55,572 nucleotides of DNA, from assembly GCA_905235685.1 (NCBI GenBank), contig CAJOMO010000019.1, forward strand, positions 1-55,572, written 5' to 3'. Positions 17,864-27,905 of the stretch are shown piece after piece. Position 1 is the first letter of the stretch, and the number at the start of each line of letters is the position of its first letter. This DNA is from an uncultured Selenomonadaceae bacterium. Lineage in GTDB: Bacteria; Bacillota; Negativicutes; Selenomonadales; Selenomonadaceae. The notes below the pieces were generated by a model, which saw only the letters and a program-made list of their open reading frames with translations, had not been told where the DNA came from and ran no database searches. The position numbers were made by a program, and so were the translations under genes.

Positions 17864-19148
17864 ATTTGCGAACAAGGCTCATTTCATAAATAATTTTCAT
17901 AACTTCCTTGCAAAGTTTATCGGGATCATGGCGTCCGGCGTCCGTTTCGCTAACCAGGTCAGCCTTAATCAGCCCGCAACCCAGCGCGTTAACTTTATCT
18001 TCGTCAACTTCAACCGGCTTAGCTTCGCCAATAAATTTTTCCGGAATCGGCGCAGAATTTACCAAAACATAATCAATCGCGCCTTTTCCCGTGTGGTCAA
18101 GAATCGCCTTCACGTGATCGAACGCCGAATAATTATCGGTTTCGCCAGGCTGCGTCATGACGTTGCAAATGTAAATTTTAATCGCCCGCGAATTTTTCAG
18201 CGCTTTGGCAACGCCTTCAACCAAAAGATTTGGCATTATGCTGGTGTACAAACTGCCTGGTCCGAGAACGATAGCGTCTGCTTTTTCAATCGCCTCAAGC
18301 GCCGCCGGTACTGCTGAAACCTTTTTAGGGAACAACTGAACGCGGCGGATTTTTTTATGAGCCTCGGGAATTTGCGATTCGCCTTCAACAACCGTGCCGT
18401 CCGTCATTACCGCGTCCAATCGAATAAATTCTTTGCTCGCCGGAATAACGCGCCCTTTAACCGCCAAAACCTTTGAAGATTCTTTCAGCGCAGTTTCCAT
18501 ATCACCGGTAACTTCATTCATCGCCGCGATAAATAAATTTCCGAAACTGTGCCCCGCAAGTGCCGTTTCGCCTTTAAATCGGTATTGAAATAATTTTTCC
18601 ATTAAAGGCTCGGTATCCGCCAACGCCACTAAACAATTTCGCAAATCGCCCGGCGGGATTATTCCAAATTCTTCGCGCAGTCGTCCCGAACTTCCGCCGT
18701 CGTCCGCAACCGTCACCACCGCTGAAATATTGCTTGTCGAAAATTTTAATCCGCGCAAAAGTACCGATAAACCATGTCCGCCGCCAATTACCGTAACAAC
18801 CGGACCTTTGCCCAATTTCCGCTCCTGGTAAATCATATCGACAATCCGACCGGTTCTGTCCGGAATCAAAACCGCGATAATCGAACGAATAACTTTGCGC
18901 GTCGACCACAGCATTATCATTGCGCCGATTAACAAAATCACCAGCCCTATCGCCGCATTCACCGCGGAATTGTAATCGCCAAAATTTGTGTATATGAATT
19001 GAAAAATTTTTTCTTCCGCGCGCCCGAGTACTTCATAATTTAGTAACAATGCCGCGCCGAAACTTACCATTAAAACGCCGATTGCGAAAAGCAGCAGCCA
19101 GCGCTTGAATTTCATTCCCGGGTAAAGCCATTTTAACAGGTGCAACAT
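17862..19148 (-). CDS. yvcK: YvcK/CofD-like protein (gluconeogenesis factor family) with membrane anchor
   Basis: The protein is 428 aa. An N-terminal hydrophobic hairpin (two membrane helices, about residues 14-35 and 62-82) precedes the YvcK/CofD Rossmann domain: VTVIGGGHGLSVLLRGLK, VTVADDGGSSGRLREEFG, PPGDLRNCLVALAD and GPGSLYTSIMPNLLV. In Bacillus, YvcK binds UDP-sugars and links carbon status to cell-wall synthesis. ATG 19148 lies four bases after rapZ; an earlier ATG (19172) would overlap rapZ. The whiA gene that often follows is missing here. Confidence 0.92.
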   Translation of the reverse strand: MLHLLKWLYPGMKFKRWLLLFAIGVLMVSFGAALLLNYEVLGRAEEKIFQFIYTNFGDYNSAVNAAIGLVILLIGAMIMLWSTRKVIRSIIAVLIPDRTGRIVDMIYQERKLGKGPVVTVIGGGHGLSVLLRGLKFSTSNISAVVTVADDGGSSGRLREEFGIIPPGDLRNCLVALADTEPLMEKLFQYRFKGETALAGHSFGNLFIAAMNEVTGDMETALKESSKVLAVKGRVIPASKEFIRLDAVMTDGTVVEGESQIPEAHKKIRRVQLFPKKVSAVPAALEAIEKADAIVLGPGSLYTSIMPNLLVEGVAKALKNSRAIKIYICNVMTQPGETDNYSAFDHVKAILDHTGKGAIDYVLVNSAPIPEKFIGEAKPVEVDEDKVNALGCGLIKADLVSETDAGRHDPDKLCKEVMKIIYEMSLVRK

Positions 19149-19152
19149 TTTA

Positions 19153-20055
19153 TCAAGCTTCCCACACGTCATTTTTCATAAGGTCGCGGTGCTCAAGATT
19201 CACGGTATAACCGCTGCCGGCGATTAAATCAAAAATGTGTTTGGCGATAAAAACGCTGCGGTGCATTCCGCCGGTACAGCCAACCGCGATAACCAGCTGA
19301 CTTTTGCCTTCCTTGACGTACTGCGGCACAAGAAACTCAATCAGATTGTCGAGGCGCTTAATAAATTCCTGCGTGACAGGTTTATCGGCGATATACGCGG
19401 CGACTTCGGGAACATTGCCGCTTTTGTGGCGCATTTCTTCAATGTAAAACGGATTGGGCAAAAATCGCACGTCCAAAACCATATCGGCGTCGAGCGGCAT
19501 ACCGAATTTGAAACCAAACGACAGCACAGAAATATTCATATCCGCGCCTTCGTGTTTGCCGAAAAGCCGCTTGAGTTTTTCGCGCAGTTCAGTTTTTGAA
19601 AGGCTCGAAGTATCGATTAAATAAGTTGCTTTACCGCGCACAGTTTCAAGGCGCGCCCGTTCCTTTGCAACGCCGTCAGAAATTCGCGAAGATGGCGCCA
19701 TTGGATGGCGGCGGCGCGTTTCCTTGTAACGGCGGATAATCGCGTCGTCCGAGGCGTCCATAAACAGCATTTCGTAGTCAAGATTGGCTTTGTCCAAATC
19801 TTCGAGAATGTGAATCAGCGTGTCGAAAAATTCTCTGCTGCGCGTGTCGACGACGAACACAACTTTATTGACGTGACTGGAGGCGTGCGAGCAAAGTTCG
19901 ACAAATTTTGGAATAAAAACCGGTGGCAAATTATCCACGCAAAAATAGCCTAAATCTTCGAGGCATCGGCACGCCTGAGTTTTACCGCTGCCGCTCATTC
20001 CCGTTACAATGATTATCCGCGGCTTTTCGAGCGCGTCAATATTTTCATTTTCCAT
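19153..20055 (-). CDS. rapZ: RapZ-family nucleotide-binding RNase adapter
   Basis: The protein is 300 aa. The Walker A GMSGSGKT is at residues 19-26 of the chosen start, and DTRSREFF and FGFKFGMPLDADMVLDVRFLPNP (region) are family signatures. The C-terminal GCTGGMHRSV is the conserved phosphate-binding motif of the RapZ C-terminal domain. In E. coli RapZ steers RNase E to GlmZ; in Firmicutes its role is less clear. ATG 20055 has AAGGTGA eight bases upstream. It is co-transcribed with the MFS gene upstream and yvcK downstream. Confidence 0.95.
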   Translation of the reverse strand: MENENIDALEKPRIIIVTGMSGSGKTQACRCLEDLGYFCVDNLPPVFIPKFVELCSHASSHVNKVVFVVDTRSREFFDTLIHILEDLDKANLDYEMLFMDASDDAIIRRYKETRRRHPMAPSSRISDGVAKERARLETVRGKATYLIDTSSLSKTELREKLKRLFGKHEGADMNISVLSFGFKFGMPLDADMVLDVRFLPNPFYIEEMRHKSGNVPEVAAYIADKPVTQEFIKRLDNLIEFLVPQYVKEGKSQLVIAVGCTGGMHRSVFIAKHIFDLIAGSGYTVNLEHRDLMKNDVWEA

Positions 20056-20066
20056 AAAAATCACCT

Positions 20067-21227
20067 TCAAGTTTTAATTTTTACCGGCGGCAAAGTGAAC
20101 GATACCAACAGCGGCAAAATGGCGATTAATGCGATTGTTTGAAAGGTCGCGTGCAAGCCGAAATTGTCAGCCACAGTTCCCAATATCGGCGCGAAAATTC
20201 CGCCCATGCTTATCGCCAAACCCAGCGTCACGCCCGAAGCTAAGCCCACATGATTTGGCAAATATTGTTGCCCCAAAACTATCATTGGGCTGTACGTGAA
20301 ACTTATTGCCATTCCCAGCGGCAAAATCAGTATCGCCGCCGCGTAAATATTTTCCGCCAGCGTCAACAAAATTATCGTCGTCAACAGCATTGCAAAACTT
20401 ATTTTTATCATCGTCCGATAGCCGAAAGTGTCAGCCAATTTCCCGCCAATCAAAACACTCACCGCGCTTATCGCATAGTAAACGCTCAAAACCGTGTTGC
20501 CGACAGCCTCAGTTTGCCCGAGTTCGTGAATCCAATACAGCGCCAGAAATGTATTAAATCCGTGAAAAATTATCGAGCGCCCAATCACAACCGCCGTCAG
20601 CCTCATAAACGGACGCCATTGATCGACGCCCGCGCTCTTGCCGGATTTCTGCGCGATATTCCCGTTGAGATTTTTCAAGTCATTGTAATATTTCTTCAGC
20701 AAAATGCAAATAATAATTTCCGGCAAAATAAAAATCAAAGTACCACGCAAGCCGAAAATCGAAACAGCCGCCGTCATGAGCACAGGACCGAGCGCAAAGC
20801 CCAAATTTCCGCCAAATGAAAAAATTCCAATGCTCTGAGCCTTATTGTCAGCTGTCGACGCACGATTGATTAACTGCGCCGCTTGCGGATGAAACATTGC
20901 AATTCCGACGCCGCTAATCATTACCGCCACGCACAAGCCGCTGAAATTTTCAATGACGCCGGTTAAAGCCATTCCGCCGCCCGCTAAAAATAATCCTGCG
21001 CCAATCAGCCACGGTTTATTGAATTTGTCAGCCAGTTGTCCGAATGCCGGTTGAACCACCGAGCCGACGACATTTGCCACCAAAACCAAAGTTGCCGCCG
21101 TCTGATAATCGTAATGGTACGCCGCGATTAAAAACGGCAAAACCGCCGCCAGCGCCCCTTGATTTATATCCGAACACAAATGCCCGAACGCCAATAAGTA
21201 TTTCAATTTGTTCAATGAATTTGTCAC
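20067..21227 (-). CDS. MFS transporter, fosmidomycin-resistance (Fsr)-like
   Basis: The protein is about 386 aa with 12 predicted membrane helices. The start (LNKLKYLLAFGHLCSDINQGALAAVLPFL, region) with the motif HLCSDINQG is characteristic of the Fsr branch of MFS exporters. The start is GTG 21227 or, with a better-placed AGAGGTGA, TTG 21215. It heads an operon with rapZ and yvcK, an unusual partner for those genes. Substrate is not predictable from sequence. Confidence 0.85.
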   Translation of the reverse strand: MTNSLNKLKYLLAFGHLCSDINQGALAAVLPFLIAAYHYDYQTAATLVLVANVVGSVVQPAFGQLADKFNKPWLIGAGLFLAGGGMALTGVIENFSGLCVAVMISGVGIAMFHPQAAQLINRASTADNKAQSIGIFSFGGNLGFALGPVLMTAAVSIFGLRGTLIFILPEIIICILLKKYYNDLKNLNGNIAQKSGKSAGVDQWRPFMRLTAVVIGRSIIFHGFNTFLALYWIHELGQTEAVGNTVLSVYYAISAVSVLIGGKLADTFGYRTMIKISFAMLLTTIILLTLAENIYAAAILILPLGMAISFTYSPMIVLGQQYLPNHVGLASGVTLGLAISMGGIFAPILGTVADNFGLHATFQTIALIAILPLLVSFTLPPVKIKT

Positions 21228-21239
21228 CTCTGCGCGAAA

Positions 21240-21268
21240 ACTATATTACATTGCCGCCAATCGTGCAA
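21240..21268 (-). promoter_or_regulatory. Promoter of the MFS-rapZ-yvcK operon
   Basis: On the minus strand: TTGCAC (21263-21268), a 17-base spacer, TATAGT (21240-21245). Confidence 0.65.
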
Positions 21269-21306
21269 GGAAAAATTTTCGCGCCGCTGAAATTTTATCT
21301 TTGCCG

Positions 21307-21335
21307 TTGACACAGCGCCGAAATTTCTTTATCAT
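21307..21335 (+). promoter_or_regulatory. Promoter of the DJ-1 / aldo-keto reductase pair
   Basis: TTGACA (21307-21312), a 17-base spacer, TATCAT (21330-21335), 31 bases before the ATG at 21367. Confidence 0.75.
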
Positions 21336-21366
21336 TGAAAAAATAAGTTGACACGGGGGCGATTGG

Positions 21367-22086
21367 ATGAGTTTTGTTCAAAAAATCGAAAATGCTTTGG
21401 GTATTGGCGAAAAGAAAAAAATTCTGTGCGTGGTTACGAGCAACAACGTCAAAGGCGCGACCGGTATTCCGACTGGTTTTTGGCTCAGTGAACTTACGCA
21501 CCCGATGGCGAAATTTGAAGCGGCGGGCTTTGAAACCGTCCTTGCGTCGATTAAAGGCGGCAAACCGCCGATTGATCCGAGCAGCTTAAGTTCGATTGAC
21601 GCGGTTAACAAAAAATTTTTGGACGATGAAAATTTTCAGCGCAAACTTGACAACAGCTTGAAACTTGACGAAGTTAATCCGGCAGATTACGCGGCGATAT
21701 TTTTTGCAGGCGGGCACGGCGTAATGTGGGATTTTCCCGACAGCGCGGCGATTGACAAAGTTACCCGTGAGATTTTCGAAAACGGCGGCGTTGTTTCGGC
21801 AGTCTGCCACGGTCCGGCGGCGCTTGTTAATGTGAAATTGAGCGACGGCAATTATTTGGTTGCGGGAAAAAATTTAACTTCCTTCACGAATGGCGAAGAA
21901 TCTGACGCCGAGGCGACTGACATTGTGCCGTTCCTGCTTGAGTCGAAATTGATTGAGCACGGCGCGAAACATCACCCCGCCGAAAATTGGAGCAACAACG
22001 TTGTGGTTGACGGGCGGCTTGTTACGGGGCAAAATCCGGCTTCTGCCGCGAGCGTTGGCGACGCCGTTGTCAAAATTTTAAGCTGA
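21367..22086 (+). CDS. DJ-1/PfpI superfamily protein (Hsp31/glyoxalase III-like)
   Basis: The protein is 239 aa. The nucleophile elbow SAVCHGPAAL has Cys147. AIFFAGGHGVMWDFPD carries the Gly-His-Gly segment, and the conserved Glu is expected near PTGFWLSELTHP. Family members act as methylglyoxal-detoxifying glyoxalase III or chaperones. The gene pairs with an aldo/keto reductase 18 bases downstream, which fits a shared role in reactive-aldehyde removal (inferred). Confidence 0.88.
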   Translation: MSFVQKIENALGIGEKKKILCVVTSNNVKGATGIPTGFWLSELTHPMAKFEAAGFETVLASIKGGKPPIDPSSLSSIDAVNKKFLDDENFQRKLDNSLKLDEVNPADYAAIFFAGGHGVMWDFPDSAAIDKVTREIFENGGVVSAVCHGPAALVNVKLSDGNYLVAGKNLTSFTNGEESDAEATDIVPFLLESKLIEHGAKHHPAENWSNNVVVDGRLVTGQNPASAASVGDAVVKILS

Positions 22087-22104
22087 AAGGCGTGGGCAAA
22101 TCAA

Positions 22105-23139
22105 ATGCAGTACGTTAAATTGGGCAATTCGGATTTGAACGTTTCGCGAATTTGTTTGGGCTGTATGGGTTTCGGAAATTCAGCAACCGGTCAGCACAGT
22201 TGGACGCTGGGCGAGGAAGATTCACGCGAAATTATCAAACACGCTCTTGACAGCGGAATAAATTTTTTCGACACGGCGATTGTTTATCAGCAAGGTTCAA
22301 GTGAGCAATTCGTTGGACGCGCGCTGAAAGATTTTGTCGAACGCGATAAAGTTTTCGTTGCCACTAAGTTTTTGCCGCGCACTTCCGAAGAAATTTCAAA
22401 CAAAATCAGCGGGCAGGCGCACGTTGCCGATATGATTGACCGCAGCTTGAAAAATCTCGGTATGGATTATGTCGATTTGTACATTTACCACATGTGGGAT
22501 TATCACACGCCGATTTTTGAAATTCTTGACGGTTTGAACAACGCGGTTAAAGCCGGCAAAGTTCGTTACATAGGAATTGCGAATTGTTATGCGTGGCAAT
22601 TGGCGAAGGCTAATTCTTTGGCTGAAAAAAATAATTTTTCCCAATTCATTTCCGTGCAAAATCATTACAATTTAATTTTCCGCGAAGAGGAGCGCGAAAT
22701 GACGGCTTTTTGCGCCGAAGATAATATTGCAATGACGCCCTACAGTTCATTGGCGAGCGGCAGGCTGTCCAGGAAACCAGGCGAAACTTCCAAACGCCTT
22801 CAAGAAGACAGCTACGCAAAGGGCAAGTATGACGCGACGGCTGACATTGACGCGAAAATTATTGCGCGCGTGATTGAGCTTGCCGAAAAATATTCTGTTT
22901 CAATGACGGAAATATCTTTGGCGTGGCTCTTGACGAAAGTTGAATCGCCAATCGTCGGCGCAACGAAATTTCACCATATCGACGGCGCGGTTAAATCTGT
23001 CGACTTGAAACTTTCTGCCGAAGATATTTTTTACCTTGAGGAACTTTACACGCCGCATAAATTAGTCGGCGTCATGGCGCAGAATACGCCCGCTTCGAAA
23101 GACAGCGCCAAAATCTGGATGCAAAATGCGCCCAAATAA
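22105..23139 (+). CDS. Aldo/keto reductase
   Basis: The NADPH-dependent oxidoreductase is 344 aa. The catalytic tetrad is visible: Asp in FFDTA, Tyr in IVYQQGSSEQ, Lys in VFVATKF and His in YIYHMWD. The cofactor-binding C-terminal segment SPIVGATKFHHI is present. It most resembles the YhdN/PdxI-like group of AKRs that act on small aldehydes. It is downstream of the DJ-1-like gene in the same unit. Confidence 0.9.
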   Translation: MQYVKLGNSDLNVSRICLGCMGFGNSATGQHSWTLGEEDSREIIKHALDSGINFFDTAIVYQQGSSEQFVGRALKDFVERDKVFVATKFLPRTSEEISNKISGQAHVADMIDRSLKNLGMDYVDLYIYHMWDYHTPIFEILDGLNNAVKAGKVRYIGIANCYAWQLAKANSLAEKNNFSQFISVQNHYNLIFREEEREMTAFCAEDNIAMTPYSSLASGRLSRKPGETSKRLQEDSYAKGKYDATADIDAKIIARVIELAEKYSVSMTEISLAWLLTKVESPIVGATKFHHIDGAVKSVDLKLSAEDIFYLEELYTPHKLVGVMAQNTPASKDSAKIWMQNAPK

Positions 23140-23173
23140 TTAAAGCGCAATATGGCAGTCTCCTTTAAAGTTG

Positions 23174-23202
23174 TTTCCAAAAAATTAAATCTTGTGTATA
23201 AT
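23174..23202 (+). promoter_or_regulatory. Promoter of lepA
   Basis: TTTCCA (23174-23179), a 17-base spacer, and a perfect TATAAT (23197-23202), 31 bases before the ATG. Confidence 0.65.
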
Positions 23203-23233
23203 AAGCGGAACAACATTAAGGGAGATTTTTTTT

Positions 23234-25033
23234 ATGGATAATCGGATAAGAAATTTTTCAATCATCGCCCATATAGATCACGGCAAATCGACGCTGGCTG
23301 ACAGGCTAATCGAAATGACCGGCACTGTCGAGAAACGCGATATGTCGGAGCAGATTTTGGACAACATGGATTTGGAACGCGAACGCGGAATTACGATTAA
23401 GGCGCAAACCGTCAGATTAAAATATCGCGCGCAGGACGGCAACGAATACATTCTGAATTTGATTGATACGCCCGGACACGTCGATTTTACATACGAAGTT
23501 TCGCGCAGTTTGGCGGCGTGTGAAGGCGCGCTGCTGGTTGTCGATTCAACTCAAGGCGTCGAGGCTCAAACTTTGTCGAATGTTTATTTGGCGCTTGACC
23601 ATGACCTTGAAATTATTCCCGTGATAAACAAAATTGATTTGCCGAGCGCGGACGTCGAACGTGCGAAAACTGAAATTGAAGAGGCGATTGGGCTTGACGC
23701 GTCGGACGCCGTTAAATGCAGTGCGAAAACCGGCGAGGGCGTCGAAAATATTTTGGAGGCGATTGTCAAAAAAATTCCGCCGCCCGAAGGTGACGCCGAT
23801 AAATCTTTGCAGGCGTTGATTTTCGATTCTTACTTTGATTCGTACAAAGGCGCGGTGGCGCACGTTCGATTGGTGAATGGCAAAGTTCGTAAAGGCGATA
23901 AGCTGAAATTAATTGCCACGGGTAAAGAATTTGACGCGACGGAGATTGGAATTTTCACGCCGAATATGACTGAAGTTGAAGAATTGAAGGCGGGCGAAGT
24001 TGGCTACATTTGCGGCAGTTTAAAAGACGTGCGGGACGTTCGAGTTGGCGATACAATTACGAATTTGGAAAATCCGGCGGAGGCGCTTGCGGGTTATCGC
24101 GCGCCCGTGCCGATGGTTTTTTGCGGGCTTTATCCGACTGAAAGCGTTGACTACGACAATTTGAAAGAGGCGCTTGAAAAATTGCAGCTGAATGACGCCG
24201 CGCTGGTTTATGAGCCGGAAACTTCGGCGGCGTTGGGTTTTGGTTTTCGCTGTGGATTTTTGGGGCTGCTGCATATGGACGTTGTGCAAGAGCGGCTTGA
24301 ACGCGAATACAATTTGAAATTGGTAACGACTGCGCCCTCGGTTGTTTACAGGGTGAATAAAACGAACGGCGAAATTTTGACGATAGATAATCCCGCCGCA
24401 TTGCCGCCGGTGACTGAAATTAAATCCGTGGAAGAGCCGATTGTCAAAGCGACGGTGATTGTTCCGAGTGATTATATCGGCTCGGTTATGGAACTTTGCA
24501 GGGAAAAGCGCGGCACTTATAAATCTATGGATTATATCGATAAAACGCGCGTTATGATAACCTATGAGATACCGCTGAATGAAATTATCTATGACTTTTT
24601 CGACAAGTTGAAGTCGATGACGCGCGGCTATGCGAGCCTGGATTATGAGCCGGTTGCCTACGCCGAATCCGATTTAGTCAAGCTGGATATTTTGTTGAAC
24701 GGTGATTTGGTTGACGCGCTGAGTTCGATTGTTCACCGGACGCGGGCGGCGAAAGTTGGTCGGACTTTGGCTTTGAAATTGAAGCGGATAATTCCCGAAC
24801 AGCTTTTTGATATACCGGTGCAGGCGGCAATTGGCGGGCGGATAATTGCGCGTGAGACAGTCAAGGCGCGGCGAAAAGATGTTTTGGCGAAATGTTACGG
24901 CGGCGACGTTTCGCGCAAAAGAAAACTTCTCGAAAAGCAGAAGGAGGGCAAGAAACGCATGAAGGCTGTTGGCAGTGTGGAATTGCCGCAGGAAGCTTTT
25001 ATGGCAGTTTTGACGGTAAATGACGATGTCTGA
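23234..25033 (+). CDS. lepA: Elongation factor 4 (LepA)
   Basis: This ribosome-associated GTPase is 599 aa, the usual length. G1 is AHIDHGKST (residues 11-19), then [10 protein letters not shown] (switch I), DTPGHVDF (G3) and NKIDLPSAD (G4). The LepA-specific C-terminal domain ends [20 protein letters not shown] (region) and [14 protein letters not shown]. The ATG at 23234 has GGGAGA upstream. It overlaps the next gene by 8-14 bases, and hemW follows, as lepA-hemW often neighbour each other in Firmicutes. Confidence 0.97.
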   Translation: MDNRIRNFSIIAHIDHGKSTLADRLIEMTGTVEKRDMSEQILDNMDLERERGITIKAQTVRLKYRAQDGNEYILNLIDTPGHVDFTYEVSRSLAACEGALLVVDSTQGVEAQTLSNVYLALDHDLEIIPVINKIDLPSADVERAKTEIEEAIGLDASDAVKCSAKTGEGVENILEAIVKKIPPPEGDADKSLQALIFDSYFDSYKGAVAHVRLVNGKVRKGDKLKLIATGKEFDATEIGIFTPNMTEVEELKAGEVGYICGSLKDVRDVRVGDTITNLENPAEALAGYRAPVPMVFCGLYPTESVDYDNLKEALEKLQLNDAALVYEPETSAALGFGFRCGFLGLLHMDVVQERLEREYNLKLVTTAPSVVYRVNKTNGEILTIDNPAALPPVTEIKSVEEPIVKATVIVPSDYIGSVMELCREKRGTYKSMDYIDKTRVMITYEIPLNEIIYDFFDKLKSMTRGYASLDYEPVAYAESDLVKLDILLNGDLVDALSSIVHRTRAAKVGRTLALKLKRIIPEQLFDIPVQAAIGGRIIARETVKARRKDVLAKCYGGDVSRKRKLLEKQKEGKKRMKAVGSVELPQEAFMAVLTVNDDV

Positions 25034-26675
25034 CAAAATCGGTAAATTCGGCGCGAACGGCTTAATCTTTATTTTCGCGTGCGGAATGATGACATTGGCG
25101 CGCTGGCGCTTGGACAGTGACGCCTGGTTTATTTTGAACTGCGGGCGTTACGTCGTCGAAAACGGCGTGATACCTCATACGGAATTTGCGACAATGCACG
25201 AAGGACTTCATTACGTAATGGAACAATGGCTAACTGCGGTTATCTTTTGGAAAATCTACAACAATTTTGGCGCGGACGGCTTGATAACATTTGCCTGTTT
25301 CGTCGGAATAATTTTGATGTGGATTTATTACAAGCTTTGCCTTTACGTTAGCGCGAGTAACCAAAAAATTTCGCTGTTACTGTCGCTGGTAATTTGCATA
25401 ATCATATCGCCCTTCATAGTTACGCGCCCGCAAATTTTTTCTTCATTGTTGCTACTAATCGAAATTTTTTTACTGGAAAAATACGTTCGCGAACGAAAAA
25501 TTTGGACGCTCTGCGCCTTGCCGGTGATATCAGCAATTTTTATAAATCTGCACTCCGCTTTATGGGTGATGCTGATAATTGTAATAATGCCGGTTATCGC
25601 AGAAAGTTTAATTTCAAAGCTGAAACATTCGCCGGATATTCCGCTGTTGCCGCTAATTTTAGCTACACTCGGAATAATTTTGGCGGGCTTTGTCAATCCA
25701 TACGGCTCGGAGGCAATGCTTTTCCTTTTCACTTCGTACGCTCCGGAAATACACAAAAATATCATAGAAGTACAAGCCACAACCATTGACGGCGGCTATG
25801 GAACATTTTACTTTGCGTTTTCGGCAATGACGATAGTTACGTACTCCAAAAAAATTATGCCGATAAGATATTTCTTCCTGACGTTCGGGTTAATGCTGTT
25901 GGGCTTTTACGCGTACCGAAATATGTTTCAGTTTTTTGTGTTGGGAACTTTCACGCTTGCGTACGCCTACAAAGATTTGCAACCCTTCAACCAAAAATTT
26001 AATATCAAGCATAAATTATTCGTGCCGTTATTTTTGATTTGTGCCGTGGAAATTTATATGATTTTGTCAAATCCGGAATATTCGATTTGGGAAATGCATT
26101 TGCCGATAAAAATTTTGACGTCCTGCGCGATAATATTTTTGTTGTGCTTCATATTTTTTTACAGGCGCGAAGGAAAATTATTCAGCGCGGAGTTGCCGAT
26201 TTTGCGTCGAAAACCGCTGATAGCGCTGGGGGTTTTTCAATGGATAATTCTTTCGTCGGTGATATACTTTAATTTTCCCGCGACCGATTACGAGCCGCAC
26301 AAACCGGCATTAGATTTTTTGTTGAAAAATGAGCGCGCCGAAAATATAATTCTTTGGACGGGCTTTAACAGCGGCAGTTATGCCGAATTTCGCGGCGTCA
26401 AAACTTACTTTGATGCGCGCCCCGAAATTTTTGCCATTTCCAACAATCACAAGAAAGACATTGTCACGGAATATTTTAATCTCAAGCACGGGCAACTGGA
26501 TTACAGAGAATTTTTTTCACGGTACAATTTTACTCATATTTTGGTAACCACCGAAGATATTATCCCGTATCTGCTGATTTCAAATGATGAGAATTACCGG
26601 CTGCTGTTTGAATATGATTTTTCGAATCACAAAGATCACGGTCGGATTTTTGAGGTTGTCAATAGAAATGTTTGA
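25026..26675 (+). CDS. Polytopic membrane protein, GT-C glycosyltransferase-like topology
   Basis: The family is not firmly recognised. The protein is 549 aa with about 11-12 hydrophobic helices in the first 420 residues and a C-terminal soluble domain of about 120 residues. The first loop after helix 1 ([22 protein letters not shown]) contains Asp residues in the position where GT-C enzymes keep their catalytic acid, and FVNPYGSEA is a motif seen in such proteins. It overlaps lepA (ATG at 25026 or 25020) and hemW (8 bases), so it is embedded in that operon. A role in envelope glycan assembly is a guess. Confidence 0.6.
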   Translation: MSDKIGKFGANGLIFIFACGMMTLARWRLDSDAWFILNCGRYVVENGVIPHTEFATMHEGLHYVMEQWLTAVIFWKIYNNFGADGLITFACFVGIILMWIYYKLCLYVSASNQKISLLLSLVICIIISPFIVTRPQIFSSLLLLIEIFLLEKYVRERKIWTLCALPVISAIFINLHSALWVMLIIVIMPVIAESLISKLKHSPDIPLLPLILATLGIILAGFVNPYGSEAMLFLFTSYAPEIHKNIIEVQATTIDGGYGTFYFAFSAMTIVTYSKKIMPIRYFFLTFGLMLLGFYAYRNMFQFFVLGTFTLAYAYKDLQPFNQKFNIKHKLFVPLFLICAVEIYMILSNPEYSIWEMHLPIKILTSCAIIFLLCFIFFYRREGKLFSAELPILRRKPLIALGVFQWIILSSVIYFNFPATDYEPHKPALDFLLKNERAENIILWTGFNSGSYAEFRGVKTYFDARPEIFAISNNHKKDIVTEYFNLKHGQLDYREFFSRYNFTHILVTTEDIIPYLLISNDENYRLLFEYDFSNHKDHGRIFEVVNRNV

Positions 26676-27771
26676 TTCAATTTACGTACACGTTCCGTTT
26701 TGCGCGAAAAAATGTAATTATTGCGCGTTCAATTCCAAAGTTGGCAGCGCCGAAGAAATTTCCGCTTATGTCGACGCTCTTGCCACTGAAATAAAAACCC
26801 TGACCCCTGACCCCCGACCACTGACCACTTGCTACTTCGGCGGGGGAACGCCAAGCGTTTTGAAAATCAGTCAGCTGGAAAAAATTCTGCGCGAAGTAAA
26901 AATTGACAGCGCGGAGGAAATTACCATTGAGGTTAATCCTGGCACTGTGGACGAAAATTATTTGCGTTCACTGCGCGAGCTTGGCTTTAATCGGCTGAGT
27001 ATCGGCGTGCAAAGTTTTAGTAATGAGTTGCTGCGGAAATTGGGCAGGATTCACGATTATATGACGGCGCTGGATACGATTCAGACGGCGAAAAAATTTT
27101 TTGAAAATGTCAGCGTGGATTTAATGTATGGCTTGCCTGGGCAAAGTTTGATTGACGTTGAAAATTCGATTGAATTTGCCGTCGCGCAGGACGTGCAGCA
27201 CATTTCGATTTATGGATTGGAGATTGAGCCGAACACGAAATTTGGCGAAATGTACGCCGCGGGGAATTTAATTTTGCCGGACGACGCCGATATGTACGAT
27301 TATATCACTGAAACATTGCCGCGCTTTGGCTTTGAGCGGTATGAGATTAGCAATTTTGCGAAGGCGGGCTTTGAGAGTCGGCATAATCTGGGGTATTGGA
27401 CGGGCGCGAAATATTTGGGAGTGGGAGCGGGCGCGCACAGTTACGACGGCAAAATTCGCACTTCGAACGTTGCAGACGTTGCCGCTTATGTAAAAAAAAT
27501 CCGCGCGGGCGAAAATATTTCCGAGATTGAGGAAGTTGTTTCGCGCAGTGCGGCTATGGAAGAATATTGCTTTTTGGGTTTGCGAACCGCCAAAGGTTTG
27601 AAGGTGGCAGATTTCGCTGAAAAATTTGGCACGAGCATTTTTGAAATTTACGGTGCGGTCATTGAAAAAAATATCAAATTGGGTTTGCTGGAAAATTTTA
27701 ACGGGCAAATTTATTTGACGGCGCGCGGTATGAAATTTGGAAATGTGGTTTTTGCCGACTTTTTACTGTAA
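26668..27771 (+). CDS. hemW: HemW-like radical SAM protein (heme chaperone family)
   Basis: The protein is 367 aa. The radical SAM cluster cysteines are C12, C16 and C19 in FCAKKCNYC. CYFGGGTPSVL, EITIEVNPGTV, FNRLSIGVQSF and SVDLMYGLPGQ follow in family order. It was formerly called HemN-like; HemW binds heme and lacks coproporphyrinogen oxidase activity. ATG 26668 overlaps the upstream gene by 8 bases. Residues 44-55 (TLTPDPRPLTTC) are encoded by a heptanucleotide repeat (26798-26832), an unusual source of coding sequence, in a loop before the GGGTP motif. Confidence 0.93.
   Translation: MFDSIYVHVPFCAKKCNYCAFNSKVGSAEEISAYVDALATEIKTLTPDPRPLTTCYFGGGTPSVLKISQLEKILREVKIDSAEEITIEVNPGTVDENYLRSLRELGFNRLSIGVQSFSNELLRKLGRIHDYMTALDTIQTAKKFFENVSVDLMYGLPGQSLIDVENSIEFAVAQDVQHISIYGLEIEPNTKFGEMYAAGNLILPDDADMYDYITETLPRFGFERYEISNFAKAGFESRHNLGYWTGAKYLGVGAGAHSYDGKIRTSNVADVAAYVKKIRAGENISEIEEVVSRSAAMEEYCFLGLRTAKGLKVADFAEKFGTSIFEIYGAVIEKNIKLGLLENFNGQIYLTARGMKFGNVVFADFLL
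26798..26832 (+). repeat. Heptad array inside the hemW coding region
   Basis: The five heptads are CCCTGAC, CCCTGAC, CCCCGAC, CACTGAC and CACTTGC. On the minus strand they read as GTCAGGG-type units, close to the GGGGYTA units of the intergenic arrays. Confidence 0.75.
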
Positions 27772-27789
27772 ATCCAAAATACCTCAAAA

Positions 27790-27900
27790 ATAAGAGGGCG
27801 GTCACGGATGACCGCCCCCCGCGGCGCGCTTGTCACGTGATGTGACAATCCGCGCCGCTGTTTTCTTTGCAACTTTCTTTTGCGCCCAAAAGAAAGTTGA
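27790..27900 (-). repeat. Composite hairpin element, copy 3 (central stem type II)
   Basis: Read on the minus strand, it starts 6 bases after the ilvN copy 2 stop codon. Stem 1 is CAACTTTCTTTTG-ggcg-CAAAAGAAAGTTG; the linker is CAAAGAAAACAGC. Stem 2 is TTGTCAC-atcac-GTGACAA inside GGCGCG/CGCGCC arms. Stem 3 is GGGCGGTCA-tccg-TGACCGCCC (27796-27817), followed by TCTTATTTTT. It separates convergent hemW and ilvN. Confidence 0.85.
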
Positions 27901-27905
27901 TACTG

